DNA from: an uncultured Pedobacter sp. | GTDB taxonomy: Bacteria; Bacteroidota; Bacteroidia; Sphingobacteriales; Sphingobacteriaceae | Direction: 5' to 3' | NCBI RefSeq assembly: GCF_946480185.1 | Contig: NZ_CAMLIG010000015.1 | Location: 1-64,000, forward strand | Length of the DNA: 64,000 bases | Part shown: positions 45,131-54,900 of the stretch, one piece after another | How positions within the stretch are numbered: position 1 is the first letter of the stretch | Layout: every line of letters starts with the position of its first letter | The notes under the pieces: model-generated | The model's database searches: none | What the model was told of the DNA's origin: nothing | What the model saw: only the letters and a program-made list of their open reading frames with translations | Program-made: the position numbers and the translations under genes

Positions 45131-46339
45131 ATGAAAAACCTTCGAATCCATTTTCTGATTTTTATTTCAATAAGTATTGCTGTTTCTGCCTGTTCTAAAA
45201 AAGATAATGCTCAGCCTTCAGTTTATGTGCCACCAGTTGTTGTTCCTCCAACGCCGGGCGGTTCGGGCGGTAACACCGGGATGACAATTTCCCAAAGTTT
45301 AAACCAGGAATCTCCAAAAACAGATTTGGATGTTTCTGTTATCTATTCAAGCTCAACACAGTCTAGCGCTAACTTTAAGCCATTGCCAGATGGTTATAAC
45401 GATAATATTAAATCTTTTACCTTGCCAAAAGGCTACATGGTTTCTTTTGCCGAAAACCAAAACGGTACCGGAGAATCTATATGTTACGTTGCCGCAGTTA
45501 GTGATGTAAAAGAAAATTTGCCAAGCAGATTAGTTGGAAAAGTTTCTTTCGTGAGGTTTTTCCCAATTAAATACACAAATAAAAAAGGTTTGTGCAATAC
45601 CAATGTTAGCGAAGCTGCTGCACAAAAAGCTTCCTGGTTTTACAATTGGGGTTTAGGTGCTACTTCTAACGAAACTGGCACTTACGCTCCTATGACTTGG
45701 GGTAAAGGTGCGGCAACAACAGCAAATGCTTTGGCTTTTATTGCAAGAACAGATATTGATCATATAATGTCTTTTAATGAGCCGGATAACACAGGCCAAT
45801 CAAATATCCCTATTATTGATACTGCTATTGCCAGATACAAGTTGATGATGCAGACAGGGTTAAGACTTGTTTCTCCAGCAGTTGAGCAGGACAATTCAAC
45901 AGCCAGTACAGATTGGTTGCCTATGTTTATGGTTGCGGCAACAGCTCAAAAATTAAGAGTTGATGTTATTGCATTACATTGGTATGATTGGGGAAATGAA
46001 AAAAACAACAAGGCTACAGATCAACTAACTGCAGATGCGATTTTAACAAGGTTTAAAAACTATGTAGAAAAACTACACGCCGCTTATCCAGATCAAAATT
46101 TGTGGTTTACAGAGTATAACTGTAACCCCGCAAGATCAGAAGCCGTACATAAACTTTTTATGCAGAGTTCTGCGGCATATCTTAACACAGTTCCTTACGT
46201 AGAGCGTTATGCCTACTTTTTTCCAAGTTCATTACCCATATCTTCCGGAGCTCCAAGTTATGCTCCAACAGCACTAGGTCAGGTTTGGTATAATATTTCT
46301 TCCCCTTCGGCATTAAGTGCAAATATAATTCCTAAATAG
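45131..46339 (+). CDS. GH128-like (Asl1-type) glycoside hydrolase lipoprotein with crystallin-like N-domain
   Basis: 402 residues; lipobox AVSAC gives Cys21 as anchor, then a Pro/Gly-rich linker (VPPVVVPPTPGGSGGN). Next comes the same N-terminal domain as at 29769 (YNDNIKSFTLPKGYMVSFAENQNGTGES...VSFVRFFPI), resembling a beta/gamma-crystallin fold, and the Asl1/GH128-type barrel with E217 in SFNEPDN and E328 in LWFTEYN as likely catalytic pair, plus IALHWYDW. It lacks the CBM and T9SS tail of its paralogue. Likely surface or periplasm-facing companion to the T9SS-secreted enzyme. Last gene of the PUL, closed by a strong terminator. Confidence 0.85.
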   Translation: MKNLRIHFLIFISISIAVSACSKKDNAQPSVYVPPVVVPPTPGGSGGNTGMTISQSLNQESPKTDLDVSVIYSSSTQSSANFKPLPDGYNDNIKSFTLPKGYMVSFAENQNGTGESICYVAAVSDVKENLPSRLVGKVSFVRFFPIKYTNKKGLCNTNVSEAAAQKASWFYNWGLGATSNETGTYAPMTWGKGAATTANALAFIARTDIDHIMSFNEPDNTGQSNIPIIDTAIARYKLMMQTGLRLVSPAVEQDNSTASTDWLPMFMVAATAQKLRVDVIALHWYDWGNEKNNKATDQLTADAILTRFKNYVEKLHAAYPDQNLWFTEYNCNPARSEAVHKLFMQSSAAYLNTVPYVERYAYFFPSSLPISSGAPSYAPTALGQVWYNISSPSALSANIIPK

Positions 46340-46352
46340 CCGAACCTTAAAA

Positions 46353-46391
46353 AAAAGTCCATTTCAACATAAAATATTGAAATGGACTTTT
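46353..46391. terminator. Strong bidirectional terminator at the end of the PUL
   Basis: Perfect 15-bp stem AAAAGTCCATTTCAA/TTGAAATGGACTTTT with a 9-base loop, preceded by A and ending in T residues. Confidence 0.93.
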
Positions 46392-46471
46392 AGAAACGAT
46401 CAATAACATCATTTCAAAAACTTATCAAAAAGATATTGATAATCAATTTATTAATTGTTTTTTAGGAGTAG

Positions 46472-46724
46472 CTATTTGTTTTTGTAAAAACTGATATTTG
46501 AAATGGTTCCACTGTATCCTTTAATTTGGGTATCGGTAAAATAACCATCATTATTAGCACTAAAGCAAATTCCCTTAATATCTGGAGATAATTGAATGGT
46601 TTTTGCAATATAACATTGATCACGTTTAAAGCATCTCTTTCTGACTTCAGGATGGTAACTGTCAGATTATCTGAATTTTCTGCTTTAAAAATTGATACTT
46701 GTTGTTAGCATTAAAGTTTGCACC
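46472..46724 (-). pseudogene. Decayed gene remnant in three frames
   Basis: On the minus strand, protein-like stretches continue across three frames: GANFNANNKYQ (46724 downward), then VSIFKAENSDNLTVTILKS, then AKTIQLSPDIKG, GICFSANNDGYFTDTQ and GYSGTISNISFYKNK before a TAG at 46472. The order and amino-acid style suggest the end of a secreted beta-sandwich protein broken by at least two frameshifts, but no family is recognised. It abuts the tamL stop codon. The remaining bases of this 386 bp gap hold the PUL terminator and nothing else evident. Confidence 0.45.
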
Positions 46725-46725
46725 G

Positions 46726-49017
46726 CTAAAACGGATACCCAATAGCCAAGTTAAATACCAAATTCTCTTTTCTCCAGTTTTTATCTCCAAACTTAATATC
46801 GTTCAATACCCATCTCTCACCTTGCGGTAAATAAGGTTTTCTAATCGGGAAACCCAAATCTAAACGTAAAATCAAAAAAGATAAATCTAAACGTACTCCG
46901 GCACCTGCATCAACTGCAAGTTCGTTTAAAAAATGGCTACTAAAAGCTGCGCCCTGTTTTTGTGGATCATTGTTTAATAACCAGATGTTTCCGGCATCTA
47001 CAAACAAAGCACCTTTAAAAATCGAAGTAAAATCATACCTATACTCCGAATTTAATTCCAATTTAATATCTCCAGACTGGTCTGGCAAAAAAGAATTAGC
47101 ATTAGCTGGTTCTTTGTAAGTTCCTGGACCAATTGATCTTGCCCTAAAGCCACGTAAACTGCTTGTTCCGCCAATAAAAAATTGTTTGATAAAGGGCAAT
47201 TGCGAGGAATTTCCATAAGGATAACCAAAACCGGTAATGATACGGCTTGCGATGGTTGATTTTGCTCCAAATTTAAAATAGTGCCTAAAATCGTTTTCTA
47301 TTTTTAAATATTGGCTAAACGGTACTTTAAATATTCTGGCGGTATCGCCGTTTAAAACATCGCTTTTGTTAATTAAACCCGCAATATTTCCGGCTAAATC
47401 TATTTGTCCTTTGTAATAAAAAGTGTTTTTCTTTTTGGTTTCGGCAGTTGTGGTGTAAGTGTAACTATAAGACGGACCAAAAATAAGCTGTTTGTCAATT
47501 ATCCGTTGTAAACTGGGTACAGTATCGGCTTGCGCCTGATACTCTGCAGATATATTGGAGGAATTGGTGTAGGTGATTTCTGTAAGTTTTAAGGAATGTT
47601 CTTTACGGATATTCTCTTTCCATAAATAGCCAAAAGAGCCTCTGAAAGTGTTTAAGGAATATAATCCTGTTCTGTTCTGGTACTCGAAACCTAAAGTTGC
47701 CACTGTTTTAGGCGTAAAAGCCGAGATGGATTTAAACTTAACAAAAGGGGTCACAAATTTTGGCCAGGTTAAGCTGGCGTCGCCACCGAAGCGCAATACG
47801 TTATGCCCATTGTTTTGTCCCGAAACTTGAGTTTCTGCTCCAATAAACGCTGTAACCGTTAGTTGTTCAGCACCTCTAAAGGCATTTCTGTTAGTCCAGT
47901 TGAGGTTTACCTCAGAACCGGTATAATTTGCGGAGTTTGTTTTACCTAGCAACTCTAATCGGATAGATTTTTTTGGCAGAGGCGTTAGATAATAGTAAGC
48001 GTCCAAAACGCTATTTAAAGAATCAGAGGGTTTGAACTCGTTTTTAACAAATTTAAAAGTACCCACATTTACTAATCTATTTAGCGATAAATTATGGTCG
48101 GTGCGGTTGTAAATATCGCCTTTGTTAAATTGTAAGGCCCGGTCGAAAATTTGTGGCTTAAATTTTTTCTTCGGGTCAACAATGATCAAATCTTTATACC
48201 TATTTAAAGAATCGGTATAGCGCTGCACACTGTCGTTACCCAAGCTATAATCCGGATAAACATAAATATCGCCAATGCTATAAACGTTTTTTGCCTGTTG
48301 TGGCGTTTGGTTTTTAACTTTTAAAATGATATCAACTTGGTGTTTGCCTACTGTACTATCTACTTGCGCCAATAAATAATCGGGACCGAAATAAAAAAAT
48401 CCTTGCTCTTTTAATTTGGCATCAATCCTTGCTCTTTCGGCTTTTATTTTACCCAAATCATAAGGCTCGCCAGCTTTAAAAAATGTAGTTTCTTTTGTTG
48501 CGGCTACGGCTAAACCTAATTTGCTGGAGTCTGTGGGGAATTTAACTTCTCTAATTTTATACTGAAAGTTAGGTTTAACAGTATAAATAGCGGTTGCCCG
48601 TTTATGTTTAGCAGTTGAATCAGCGTAAGCCCTACCTTTAAAATAGCCACGGTTGTCCAAGCGGTTTTCTATCAATTTAACATTATAATCTAAATCAACT
48701 TTTGAGAAATAAACTGGCGCTTGCCCAAATTTTGTGTTTAAAAAGTGTTTAATTCCTTTGGTTTTGTTTGTTTTGGTAATGTTATAAATCCATAATTTGG
48801 GACGCAAACCTAAAATTGATGAATTTGGAAGCGGACGTAAAATACTTTCTAATTCATCTTTTAAGATGGATTTTTCTGATTTTTTAATACTATCGCCTTC
48901 CACTTTAATTTTAGCACCTACATAAAGTAACTCGCCCTTTGGCAAATATTTGGTGTTGCTACATGAGGCAATAAAAAATACAACCACTAATAAATATATA
49001 TGAGATTTAAGTTTCAT
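46726..49017 (-). CDS. TamL: BamA/TamA-family outer-membrane lipoprotein
   Basis: 763 residues from the ATG at 49017; a longer in-frame start at 49077 would run back into the tamB gene and lose the signal. Lipoprotein signal KLKSHIYLLVVVFFIASC with Cys19, unusual for the BamA superfamily but known for TamL of Bacteroidota. POTRA-like domains follow (KVDLDYNVKLIENRLDNRGY; REVKFPTDSSKLGLA), then the barrel with the conserved loop FFIGGTSSLRGFRARSIGP and the C-terminal strand LVFNLAIGYPF ending in Phe. It works with TamB in outer-membrane/surface assembly. Starts one base after the tamB stop. Confidence 0.9.
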   Translation of the reverse strand: MKLKSHIYLLVVVFFIASCSNTKYLPKGELLYVGAKIKVEGDSIKKSEKSILKDELESILRPLPNSSILGLRPKLWIYNITKTNKTKGIKHFLNTKFGQAPVYFSKVDLDYNVKLIENRLDNRGYFKGRAYADSTAKHKRATAIYTVKPNFQYKIREVKFPTDSSKLGLAVAATKETTFFKAGEPYDLGKIKAERARIDAKLKEQGFFYFGPDYLLAQVDSTVGKHQVDIILKVKNQTPQQAKNVYSIGDIYVYPDYSLGNDSVQRYTDSLNRYKDLIIVDPKKKFKPQIFDRALQFNKGDIYNRTDHNLSLNRLVNVGTFKFVKNEFKPSDSLNSVLDAYYYLTPLPKKSIRLELLGKTNSANYTGSEVNLNWTNRNAFRGAEQLTVTAFIGAETQVSGQNNGHNVLRFGGDASLTWPKFVTPFVKFKSISAFTPKTVATLGFEYQNRTGLYSLNTFRGSFGYLWKENIRKEHSLKLTEITYTNSSNISAEYQAQADTVPSLQRIIDKQLIFGPSYSYTYTTTAETKKKNTFYYKGQIDLAGNIAGLINKSDVLNGDTARIFKVPFSQYLKIENDFRHYFKFGAKSTIASRIITGFGYPYGNSSQLPFIKQFFIGGTSSLRGFRARSIGPGTYKEPANANSFLPDQSGDIKLELNSEYRYDFTSIFKGALFVDAGNIWLLNNDPQKQGAAFSSHFLNELAVDAGAGVRLDLSFLILRLDLGFPIRKPYLPQGERWVLNDIKFGDKNWRKENLVFNLAIGYPF

Positions 49018-49018
49018 G

Positions 49019-52000
49019 TTAGTTGCTCTCGGTGTTATCTTTCTTTTTGTTATCTTTCTTGATTTTCGATTTTTCAAAAAGTTCTTTAAACTTATTGTAA
49101 TCCATGGTAATGATAAAACCTAAACCAGTTTCCACTACCTGCCCTTGCAATGCCACCTGATATTGGTTTTTGCGGTACGCTCTTAGTAAATACCTGCCGT
49201 CTTTAGAAAGCGAATAATCAATAGCAACATCACCAGCAATATTATTTGCTTGTTGGTTGCTCTGTTGCGGGCCTTCTAGTCCAAAACTGCTACCAATGGT
49301 AACTTTTAACCGGTCGTTTAATAAACGTTTGGATAATCCCACATTCAAATCGGTTCGGTTTGCTCTTTGGCCTGTAGTATAATCGTTCGTAGATTCTAAA
49401 TCAAAGTTTAGCTGAACTCCTTGAATCAAATCACCCGCAAAATCATTCAATTGTTGCGAGATAATTTTACTTACGCTTTGCCTTATCAAAGTTTCTGCAC
49501 CGCCAGAACCTGCTTCACTAGCAAAAGGATTTTCGCCGATAAATCTGTTCAACAATAGCAATGCAAAAACCTGTTTATTAAGCTCAGATGGCTGTTGCCT
49601 TAACTGATCCAACTTTGTTTTAGAATCATCAATGATATTTTGTGCAACATTATAATTGCCATCAGGCAAAATAATATCAAATGAAATTTCGGGTTTCATC
49701 AATTCACCCTTCATTTTTAGCAATACATTAAATGGCAGCTTTTGCTTGTAAGTATTTTTAACCGCTTGTGGTTTGTCACCTAACTGGTCGCCAACTAAAT
49801 CTATAGGGGCAGTATCTGCTACGTAAATAGCGGTTACGTCTAAAGTTGCAGAAAGCGGGTCGCCGGTCCACAAAACAGAGCTTCCTTTATCAATTTTAAA
49901 CTGTCGTTTGATGAAATTGAAAGACATTTCATAATAGCCTTCTTTCAGTTCATATTTCCCTGTTAAAGATATTTTTCCGGACGGATCTATTCCAGCACTT
50001 AATTCTGCGTCTCCTTTTAATTTTACAAAATCTCCATTTCCTTTATCAATTACCATGGTAAGTTCCGCCTCCGGGTCAACCTCGATTGCCATGTTAAGGT
50101 TCATTCCTTTAAAATTGGTTTTGTTTAAAGAATCGGGTAATACAAAGGCTTTGTTAAATGCAGGATCGTCCTGATCTATAAATTCCACAATTCCTTCTTT
50201 ATCGGCAATTCCAGGATCGTTTTGTGGCAAAACCAAAGTAAGTTTGGTGTCCTTATTTATCCGTAAACTTCCGTCAATCACGGGATTATCTAAATCGCCT
50301 TTGATACGCATTTTGGTATCAAAATAAAGTTTACCGTAATACAGATCATTGTCTTTTTCTGTAGAGTTAACTGCCATAAAGTTATCGGCATCTACTTCTA
50401 AATTAAACCTATAATCTTTAAAAGTTTGGGTGTAAATAGCACCGTTAACCGATAGTTTATTATCCGCCGAATCTGCCAGAGAAAAATTATTGAATAATAT
50501 TCCATCGCCATTGAAAACAATTTTATCTGTACCTAATTTGTAATAAGAATTTATTGGAGTAACCCTAAAAGCGGCATCGTTAAAGGCAACATCACCTAAA
50601 ACTTTTGGGGCATCAACGGTTCCGGTAATTTTAAATGCACCGTTTAAAAATCCTTTTGAATCGCTGATATTACCAAAGGTGAATCCTTCAATACTTTTTA
50701 AATTAAGGCGCTGCATATCCAAATTCATATCAAAACTGCTGTTCCCTGTATGGTATAATCCTTTTAAATTAACTTGGTTTCCGTAGCCAGTAATGGCAAC
50801 GTCTGCATTAAAAGTATTCGGCGTGTTGTTGTTTACTTTTATGGCGAGGTTGCCCACCGTATCCGTCATAAAATTAAAGTCCTTTACCGTCATATCTGCA
50901 TTAAAATTGGGCGTGTTTGCCAAATTTTTAACCAGTACATTCCCGTTAATTACGCCACCTGCCAAAAGCGAATCTTTGGATATAATATTAGTAATAGTTT
51001 CTATTCTAAAATTGGCGAAATCAATTGCTAAAGGTGAATTTGCCGATGTTTGTTGCGATTGTATTTTGATAGATTGGCCAGAATTGCTTAGCTCAAAATT
51101 ATTTGCATAAACGCCCGTTTGACCAAACCTAATTACGTTGTCTTTTGTAATTTGCCATTTTTGGTAATTCAATTTTAAGCCATCTAAATTCAGTCTAAAT
51201 TCGCTGTCCTTGTTTTCTAAGGCTTTTAAATTTCCGGCAATTAGGTAGCGTTCTTTGTCTGCTTGGTCACGTACCTGTAAGCGGTAATCTATTAAATTGT
51301 TTTTTAATTGCCCGGTTAAGCTCGTTTTTGGCAATACCAAGGATTGACTTTTTATTTCGTCTATCAGTAAACTGTATTTCAATGCAGCGCTGTCGGTATT
51401 TATTTTTAACCTACCGTTGGTAATGGTATAGCCAGTGTAAATTAGTTTTGGGGTAGTACCGTTTACCACTATTGTATCTCCGTTGCTGTTATATCTTCCT
51501 TTTATCGCAATGGGTTCTATTCGGGTTAAACCTGGCACCAAAGTATATAAAATGGGGTCGTCAGATACGTTCAAAGCAAAGACAAAGCGTTGCGGTTTTA
51601 TAGTGTTGGCTTTTGCCACAGCAACTCCGTTTGTATTGTAATATTTTGCAATGGTATTGCTGAATGCGGCGCCAACTTCTGTTAATTTGTATTTGCCTAC
51701 AATATTTGCCGACAAAATTTGCGAGCTGAGTTTTAAACTGCTGAGGTCCGCTGTGGCTTTTGAAATCAGTTTTACCGAATCCAGCTGGTAACGTTTTTTA
51801 CCATCCGAAATCAATAATTTCGTTAAAAATAGCTGCCCATTTAGGTAATCCGCATCGGCAGTTTTAATATCCGCGTCAAGCGTAGCTCTTAATTTTAAAG
51901 GTTTGGCATACAAGTTTAAGGCTTTTAAATCCACACTGTCCAAATTCAGTTTCATTTTTATCGATGGGTATTTTTCTTTAAAACTTCCGCTAGCTAACAG

Positions 52001-54079
52001 GTCGAAATCTAAGTTAGGGTCGTTCATTCCGGCTTTTGCCTTAAACAAACCGTTTGCAATATTGGCTTTTAGCGCCAAATTTTGGTAAGTGTATTTATTG
52101 AAAACGGCTTTTATTAAATTTCCATCAATAGTTGCGTTGGCAGTTTTTGGGTCAAGCCCGATGCCTTTCACATTTGCTCTTAATGTGATTCTCCCTATCG
52201 AATCGTTTTTAATCAGTTTTCCGACATTGAAGTTATTGATATCAACAAAGGCATTATATTTTTCTTTGTTTTTGATGCGTTGGTCAAATGCAGCTTTAAC
52301 TTTTGCCGTTCCGTAACTGCTTGCCAAAGCCAAATTGGTATTAAAGTTTTTAATACCTCCTTTAAAATATCCCTTAGCGGCAAAGGTAGGAGGGAGTTGA
52401 ATATTGGTTGGCAAGGTTCCTTTCGGAATAAACGCGTTAATGTCTTTTGCGGTAGATTGAAAGTTTTTGATGTTTAAATCAAAATAGGCTTTTTCAACAT
52501 TTGGCAAACCTTTAACGTTTCCGCTGGCTGTGATTTTTGTATTTCCAATTCCCGAAATCTCTAGTTTTGGGATATGTAAATCTTTAACCTTGCCTATTAC
52601 TTTGCTGTTGATGTTCATTACGGCATTAGGCATGGTGTTAAATGGCGCAGTGCCGGAAAGTGTAGGCACCAGTAATAAAATATCTTTAAATCCTAACTTA
52701 CTGCCATCGATGTTGGCATCAATATATAACTCGCCTGGCGTTTTTGATAAAGATGCAATCGACGGATATTTAACAATGATCTCGTCTTTAATTAAGGTTT
52801 GTGGCGTTTTTAAATACAGTTTTTTTAAGAAAGCATTTTTTGGTCCGTAAAAAAAGTTTGTTTTTAACTCCTGTATATTTAATCCGCTTTTATCCTGTAA
52901 AGTGAAACTGTTAATATCGCCAGAAATGGTATCTAAACTGTAGTAAAAGTTATCAGCATTAAGGTTGATGCTTTTTAAATCCAAATGCATAAAATCCATC
53001 CCTTTTTTTGCTTTTGGCGCATTCATATCATCAAAAGCGAAAGCAATATTCTTAAAATCCGCCTTGCTAAGGTTTACTTTCCAGTTTGAATTTTCCGCTG
53101 CGGCCGAAGTATCTTTGGATGTCGCATTTTTAATGGCCTGTTTTTCTGCCTTTCCTAAAGCCAAGTTTCCTTTAGTATCAGAGAACTGGATGGATTTAAT
53201 ATCAACAAATTGTTTCTTAAGATCTATTTTGTTGAAATCAACCAATAGTTTCCTCAGGTTTAGATGTGTTTTTAGTTTGGATCCGGCGTTATCGTAAGCA
53301 ATAACAATTTTAGAAAGGTCTATTTTTCCCAAATCTAATTTCAAATCTGGAGCGGAGGAAGCTGAATCTGCAACAGCAACAGCACTTTCCGCCATTTTTT
53401 CTAGGGCGCCCTGTTTCAAATTAAGGTTTAATCCATTTAAAGTGATTTTTGGAATTTTGAAATCCATCCTGTCCAAATCAAACTTTTTAATGTCGGTATC
53501 AAAATGGTTGATATAAATATCTAGGTTGTTTTTAGTGATGGCATCGTCAAAGCGGACGCGAATTTTATCAAGATTTATTTTGTTGATGGAAAACTTCATG
53601 GAAGCAGAGCTGTCTGTTGCTTGCTTAGGTTTTTTCTGCTCGCTCATGAAAGCCTTAAGCATGTAATCAAAGTTGAAAACAGAATCTTGATTTCTTTTGA
53701 TGTTTGTTACAATTCCTTCTAAATCCACCGAGTTCAACTCAATCTGATTGTCCAATAATTTGAACAGTGAAATGTCAACCGCAAGCTTATCGCCGGCTAA
53801 TAAAGTGTCTTTCTGCTGGCTTTCAAAGTAAAAACCTTTTAAAACAAGTTTTTTAGGTAAACCAATCTCTATCCTATCAATTTTAACTGGCGTTTTAAAT
53901 TTGCCTTCTAAAAAGGTTACCACTTTGTTTTTAACAATGTTTTGTACGGCAGGCACCTGTATAAGGATAACAACCAACAAAAAAAGCCCGATAATGCTTC
54001 CAACTATCCAGGCCAATATTTTTAAACTAAGTTTTAGGGATTTATTCAAGGATATGTGCTTTTTTAATAGATAAGACAA
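49019..54079 (-). CDS. tamB: TamB-family translocation/assembly protein
   Basis: 1686 residues. One N-terminal membrane helix (about 20-43, IVGSIIGLFLLVVILI) followed by a very long beta-rich periplasmic region of repeated strands (AsmA-like N-part: KTPVKIDRIEIGLPKKLVLKGFYFE) and the C-terminal DUF490/TamB domain (LTGKYELKEGYYEMSFNF, VLLKMKGELMKPEISFDI, QNIIDDSKTKLDQLRQQP). TamB proteins are thought to form a groove carrying lipid or outer-membrane proteins across the periplasm. Operon tamB-tamL with adjacent stop and start codons. In Flavobacteria this pair is reported as important for growth, which is background and not seen here. Confidence 0.92.
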   Translation of the reverse strand: MSYLLKKHISLNKSLKLSLKILAWIVGSIIGLFLLVVILIQVPAVQNIVKNKVVTFLEGKFKTPVKIDRIEIGLPKKLVLKGFYFESQQKDTLLAGDKLAVDISLFKLLDNQIELNSVDLEGIVTNIKRNQDSVFNFDYMLKAFMSEQKKPKQATDSSASMKFSINKINLDKIRVRFDDAITKNNLDIYINHFDTDIKKFDLDRMDFKIPKITLNGLNLNLKQGALEKMAESAVAVADSASSAPDLKLDLGKIDLSKIVIAYDNAGSKLKTHLNLRKLLVDFNKIDLKKQFVDIKSIQFSDTKGNLALGKAEKQAIKNATSKDTSAAAENSNWKVNLSKADFKNIAFAFDDMNAPKAKKGMDFMHLDLKSINLNADNFYYSLDTISGDINSFTLQDKSGLNIQELKTNFFYGPKNAFLKKLYLKTPQTLIKDEIIVKYPSIASLSKTPGELYIDANIDGSKLGFKDILLLVPTLSGTAPFNTMPNAVMNINSKVIGKVKDLHIPKLEISGIGNTKITASGNVKGLPNVEKAYFDLNIKNFQSTAKDINAFIPKGTLPTNIQLPPTFAAKGYFKGGIKNFNTNLALASSYGTAKVKAAFDQRIKNKEKYNAFVDINNFNVGKLIKNDSIGRITLRANVKGIGLDPKTANATIDGNLIKAVFNKYTYQNLALKANIANGLFKAKAGMNDPNLDFDLLASGSFKEKYPSIKMKLNLDSVDLKALNLYAKPLKLRATLDADIKTADADYLNGQLFLTKLLISDGKKRYQLDSVKLISKATADLSSLKLSSQILSANIVGKYKLTEVGAAFSNTIAKYYNTNGVAVAKANTIKPQRFVFALNVSDDPILYTLVPGLTRIEPIAIKGRYNSNGDTIVVNGTTPKLIYTGYTITNGRLKINTDSAALKYSLLIDEIKSQSLVLPKTSLTGQLKNNLIDYRLQVRDQADKERYLIAGNLKALENKDSEFRLNLDGLKLNYQKWQITKDNVIRFGQTGVYANNFELSNSGQSIKIQSQQTSANSPLAIDFANFRIETITNIISKDSLLAGGVINGNVLVKNLANTPNFNADMTVKDFNFMTDTVGNLAIKVNNNTPNTFNADVAITGYGNQVNLKGLYHTGNSSFDMNLDMQRLNLKSIEGFTFGNISDSKGFLNGAFKITGTVDAPKVLGDVAFNDAAFRVTPINSYYKLGTDKIVFNGDGILFNNFSLADSADNKLSVNGAIYTQTFKDYRFNLEVDADNFMAVNSTEKDNDLYYGKLYFDTKMRIKGDLDNPVIDGSLRINKDTKLTLVLPQNDPGIADKEGIVEFIDQDDPAFNKAFVLPDSLNKTNFKGMNLNMAIEVDPEAELTMVIDKGNGDFVKLKGDAELSAGIDPSGKISLTGKYELKEGYYEMSFNFIKRQFKIDKGSSVLWTGDPLSATLDVTAIYVADTAPIDLVGDQLGDKPQAVKNTYKQKLPFNVLLKMKGELMKPEISFDIILPDGNYNVAQNIIDDSKTKLDQLRQQPSELNKQVFALLLLNRFIGENPFASEAGSGGAETLIRQSVSKIISQQLNDFAGDLIQGVQLNFDLESTNDYTTGQRANRTDLNVGLSKRLLNDRLKVTIGSSFGLEGPQQSNQQANNIAGDVAIDYSLSKDGRYLLRAYRKNQYQVALQGQVVETGLGFIITMDYNKFKELFEKSKIKKDNKKKDNTESN

Positions 54080-54192
54080 AGGTTAAGCCAAGATTAAGCT
54101 TATAATTCCTTAGTAGGTATTTTCTAAAATAAACATATATTCAGACCATATTTTATTTAAAATCTATTTTATATTATTCATTCACAAAAATT

Positions 54193-54803
54193 ATGAAAAA
54201 AACAATCGTTACAATTTGTATGGTATGCTTTGCCCTTGCCTATTCTTTTGCACAATCAAAGGTGATAATTTTGTAGGCCTGAATTTCGGAACCACAAAAA
54301 GTACAATACACTATTTAAATCAAAACACAGAAACTACCGTAAATTCTGCCGGCATTAGTTACAGCACCTTTATTAAAGAAAACAGAAGGTTAAACTTCAC
54401 TTTATCTTACAGTCACACTAAATCCCCAGGTCAATTAAATAAAGAAAACACTTCTAATGGTTACGGATTTGGCGTTGGGTATGGTATATTATTCCCTTTA
54501 TTAAAAAACTTTTATGCAGAGATAACTCCAGGCGCAAATTACTCTTTTAGAAAATATCCTCAAGAAACAACTAATTATGAGGATTATAATTATTCGCTTA
54601 ATCTGACTGGAGGATTATTATGGGTGCCATTTAAACATTTTGGTGTTAGCGCAAATTTGATAGGTTTAAGTTTCGGATATGCGAAATCTAAATCTGTTGA
54701 AACTTCAAATAACCAAACTTATGAGACAAAAACCTCCTCATTATCATTTACTAATCAGGGTAGTTTACAAAACCAGAGTTTCAGTATCTTCTTTAAATTT
54801 TAG
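54193..54803 (+). pseudogene. Outer-membrane beta-barrel gene with a one-base frameshift
   Basis: ATG 54193 opens a good signal peptide (KKTIVTICMVCFALAYSFAQS), but that frame stops at TAG 54274. The beta-barrel sequence continues in the next frame from about 54261 (GDNFVGLNFG...) to 54803, with Gly/aromatic strands such as YGFGVGYGILFPLL and a C-terminal strand ending FSIFFKF. Adding one A to the AAA run at 54258-54260 would restore one 203-residue protein. So it is either a recent pseudogene, a slippage site or a sequencing error. A start at 54216 would remove the signal peptide and is not credible. Confidence 0.8.
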
Positions 54804-54841
54804 TTTATAAGATAATTCTATTGCAAGATTACTATTATCTA

Positions 54842-54873
54842 TTTGCAAGGTTTAAGCATTGGACTTATATTTG
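54842..54873 (+). promoter_or_regulatory. Promoter of thioredoxin gene
   Basis: TTTG (54842-54845), 20 bp spacer and TATATTTG (54866-54873): a full match to the Bacteroidota consensus. Leader of about 20 nt before ATG 54901. Confidence 0.75.
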
Positions 54874-54900
54874 ATGCAATCTTATTAAAACATATAGACC

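Noticed and set aside
50774..53297. Plus-strand open frames opposite tamB
   Set aside because: They are antisense shadows of the long tamB gene without known motifs or plausible starts.
54216..54260. Start at 54216 for the beta-barrel protein
   Set aside because: It would discard a good signal peptide that is present one frame away; a frameshift explains the data better.
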